Assembly (NCBI RefSeq): GCF_029688625.1
Contig: NZ_JARULC010000001.1
Coordinates: 744,001 to 808,000 of the forward strand
Direction: 5' to 3'
Origin: Qipengyuania marincola
Lineage (GTDB): Bacteria; Pseudomonadota; Alphaproteobacteria; Sphingomonadales; Sphingomonadaceae
DNA length: 64,000 bases
The position numbers and the translations under genes are program-made. Positions 62,168-64,000 of this stretch are shown one piece after another (the stretch's first letter is position 1; every line of letters begins with the position of its first letter). The notes beneath the pieces were generated by a model. The model made no database searches. It had not been told where the DNA came from and saw nothing but the letters and a program-made list of their open reading frames with translations.

Positions 62168-62815
62168 ATGACCCTGACCGCAGAGCTCTATTTCAGCTTT
62201 CGTTCGCCCTACAGCTATCTGTCGGTCGGTCGCTATCGGGCGATGACGGAGGACTACGATCTCGACATCGCGCTTCGCCCGGTCTGGCCGCTCGCCGTTC
62301 GCCAGCCCGATTTCTTCGAGCGCAACCACTCCAACTGGCTCGGCTACACCATGCGCGACATGCTGCGAGTGGCGCAATTCTATGACATTCCGTTCGGCGC
62401 ACCCCGGCCCGATCCGATCGTGCAGGACACCGCGACCCGCAAGATCGCCGAAGACCAGCCCTACATCCGCCGCGTCACGCGCATGGGGCAGGCTGCCGCC
62501 CGACGCGGCGCAGGCCTGGTCTTCGCTGCCGAGGCAGGGCGCATGATTTGGGGCGGCCAGGAAAACTGGCATGAGGGCGAGCATCTGGCCGAAGCGTTGA
62601 AGGCTGCGGGTCTCGATCCAGCTGAAATCGAGGCGGAGATCGAAAGCGATGCCGACGCGCTCGACGACGAGATCGCCGCCAATCAGAACGCGCTGGAGGC
62701 GGCAGGCCATTGGGGCGTGCCGACGCTGGTGTTCGACGGCGAACCCTTCTTCGGGCAGGACCGGATCGAGATGGTGCGATGGCGGATGGAGCAGAAGGGA
62801 TTGGCGAAGCGATGA
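62168..62815 (+). CDS. 2-hydroxychromene-2-carboxylate isomerase / DsbA-like protein
   Basis: The 215-residue thioredoxin-fold protein resembles kappa-class glutathione transferases. The N-terminal YFSFRSPYSYLS carries the Ser (about residue 13) that replaces the DsbA Cys pair and binds glutathione. WGVPTLVFDGEPFFGQDRIEMV near the C-terminus is diagnostic. In naphthalene degradation such enzymes isomerise HCCA; here no such pathway is adjacent, so the substrate is open. The gene overlaps the GFA gene by ATGA. Confidence 0.85.
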   Translation: MTLTAELYFSFRSPYSYLSVGRYRAMTEDYDLDIALRPVWPLAVRQPDFFERNHSNWLGYTMRDMLRVAQFYDIPFGAPRPDPIVQDTATRKIAEDQPYIRRVTRMGQAAARRGAGLVFAAEAGRMIWGGQENWHEGEHLAEALKAAGLDPAEIEAEIESDADALDDEIAANQNALEAAGHWGVPTLVFDGEPFFGQDRIEMVRWRMEQKGLAKR

Positions 62816-63261
62816 AGGGCGAACTGACGGGCAAATGCCTCTGTGGCGCGGTGACGTATACGCTCAGGGAAGCCTTCCGATTGAAACCCTATGCCTGCCA
62901 TTGCACCGAATGCCAGACCCGCACCGGCAGCGCCTTCAGCGAGCACATGCTGTTCATGCTCTCGGACCTGGAGCTAAACGGCGATCTCGACGTCGCCCGC
63001 TATACCCAGCCGAGCGGCGCGCAATCGGAAATCTTCTGCTGCGCGATCTGCAAGGCGCGCATCTACGCGGTGAACAATACCCGTGAAGGTATGGCCAGCC
63101 TGCGCTGCGGCACGCTCGACAACAGCGCATCGGTGGTCCCGGCCGCGCATCTCTGGGTGCGCAGCAAGCAGCCGTGGATCGGTCTGCCGGAAGGCGCAAA
63201 AGCGATGGACGAGCAGCCGCGCACGAACGAGGAATGGATCGCACAGGTGGGCATTGCATGA
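62812..63261 (+). CDS. GFA family glutathione-dependent formaldehyde-activating-like protein
   Basis: The 149-residue product has zinc ligands Cys9 and Cys11 (CLC), Cys29, Cys31 and Cys34 (CHCTEC), plus a later CxxC (CAIC), in the GFA-fold order. Family members bind or activate small molecules such as formaldehyde through glutathione, but many have unknown substrates. ATG 62812 overlaps the preceding stop; the longer frame at 62710 is a shadow. It is followed by an alpha/beta hydrolase with another ATGA overlap. Confidence 0.82.
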   Translation: MKGELTGKCLCGAVTYTLREAFRLKPYACHCTECQTRTGSAFSEHMLFMLSDLELNGDLDVARYTQPSGAQSEIFCCAICKARIYAVNNTREGMASLRCGTLDNSASVVPAAHLWVRSKQPWIGLPEGAKAMDEQPRTNEEWIAQVGIA

Positions 63262-64000
63262 GCGAGCTACGGACCGAACATTTCACCAGCTTCGACGGCA
63301 CCGAACTGGCCCTGCATCGCCATGGCGAGGGACGGCCCTTCGTTCTGCTGCATGGCCTCTTCTCCAGCGCCGAGATGAACTGGGTCAAGTGGGGCCACCA
63401 CCTCGCCATCGCGGCGAAGGGCTATGAAGTGCTCATGCTCGACTTCCGCGTTCATGGCGAGAGCGCAGCGCCGCACGAGCCGGAGAAATATCCGCAAAAT
63501 GTGCTGGTGCGCGATGTGGCGGCGCTGGTGGAGCATCTCGAGCTTACGGACTACGATCTCGGAGGCTTCTCGCTCGGTGCGCGCACCACGCTGCACGCGG
63601 TGGCGCATGGCGTGCTCGAGCCACACCGGATCGTGATCGGCGGGATGGGCACGGCGGGCCTCGGCGAGTGGGACAAGCGCGCGGCCTTCTTCCGCCGGGT
63701 GATCGACGAATTCGATGCCATTCCCAAGGGCGATCCGGCCTATTTCTCGATGCAGTTCCTGAAGTCGCAGGGTGTGGATCGCACCGCGGCGCGCTTGTTG
63801 CTTGACACCATGCCGGATCTCGACCTCGCCATGCTCGACCAGGTGACCATGCCAGCGCTGGTCGTCTGCGGCGACGAGGACCGCGACAACGGCTCGGCCG
63901 AGGACCTCGCCAACCTCCTGCCAAATGCCGATTTCGTCGAGGTCCCGGGCACGCATATGAGCAGCGTGACTAAGCCCGACCTCGGTCTGGCGATCGCGGG
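63258..64000 (+). CDS. Alpha/beta hydrolase (3' end outside window)
   Basis: About 247 residues are visible and the frame runs off the right edge. The oxyanion region is VLLHGLFSS, the nucleophile Ser is at about 105 (LGGFSLGART), and ALVVCGDEDRDN and VPGTHMSS supply the Asp and His. No signal peptide is seen, so it is cytoplasmic. Its four-base overlap with the GFA gene suggests the last three genes form one operon, perhaps handling glutathione-linked or ester compounds, which is an inference. Confidence 0.83.
   Translation, partial: MSELRTEHFTSFDGTELALHRHGEGRPFVLLHGLFSSAEMNWVKWGHHLAIAAKGYEVLMLDFRVHGESAAPHEPEKYPQNVLVRDVAALVEHLELTDYDLGGFSLGARTTLHAVAHGVLEPHRIVIGGMGTAGLGEWDKRAAFFRRVIDEFDAIPKGDPAYFSMQFLKSQGVDRTAARLLLDTMPDLDLAMLDQVTMPALVVCGDEDRDNGSAEDLANLLPNADFVEVPGTHMSSVTKPDLGLAIA

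Overview
The window is a GC-rich, gene-dense bacterial chromosome segment. It most resembles an alphaproteobacterium of the order Sphingomonadales, probably Erythrobacteraceae. The evidence is the split ATP synthase locus (atpI-atpB-atpE-atpF'-atpF without the F1 genes), the lapA-pyrF-trpF-trpB-trpA-accD-folC order, a CpdR-type regulator, a TIGR02300 zinc-ribbon protein, a GAAC-N7-GAAC LexA box and many four-base ATGA stop/start overlaps. No species can be named from sequence reading alone.

Layout. 1-4600 (all minus) is the edge of a surface-polysaccharide locus: a sulfotransferase cut by the window edge, a family 2 glycosyltransferase, a tiny exported protein with an acidic tail, and a parallel beta-helix protein that apparently starts at CTG and carries a Tat-like signal. 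tRNA-Val follows. 5000-12000 holds a CpdR-like regulator, an N-formylglutamate amidohydrolase, an unannotated small RNA, GDP-mannose genes (manC-manA), a PDZ-M48 protease, a SapC protein and an FAD-linked oxidase. 12100-17700 (plus) holds an exported hypothetical protein, a DEAD-box helicase, wecC-wecB (UDP-ManNAcA synthesis) and a sterol-desaturase-family protein. 17600-26000 holds LexA-boxed uvrD, two tryptophan-rich exported paralogues, rsmD, an rRNA pseudouridine synthase, a Rieske oxygenase and an AmpG-type permease.

25751-32324 (minus) is the long lapA-pyrF-trpF-trpB-[DUF559 nuclease]-trpA-accD-folC operon. The nuclease gene lies between inverted copies of a 36-bp repeat inside the trp genes. 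32397-41400 holds purB, a large DUF3857/transglutaminase/TPR protein, radC and a ydbH-ynbE-ydbL envelope lipid-transport operon. 41587-44152 is the Fo part of ATP synthase. 44222-51000 holds a quinone oxidoreductase, gloB, rpsA, a lipoprotein, cmk, a small membrane protein and aroA. 51096-57868 holds a zinc-ribbon protein, tRNA-Ala, ffh, rpsP, rimM, an inserted module (TrxR-like oxidoreductase, nitrilase, small membrane protein), trmD and rplS. 58166-64000 holds an S9 peptidase, asd, a lipoprotein, an HCCA-isomerase-like protein, a GFA enzyme and an alpha/beta hydrolase cut by the window end.

Most genes are housekeeping. The best candidate for something undescribed is the roughly 107-nt small RNA on the minus strand at 6502-6608. 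It has its own promoter, two hairpins, C-rich anti-Shine-Dalgarno segments and a 12-bp terminator. Other points of interest are the repeat-flanked nuclease in the trp operon, the paired tryptophan-ladder proteins and the CTG-initiated beta-helix protein.
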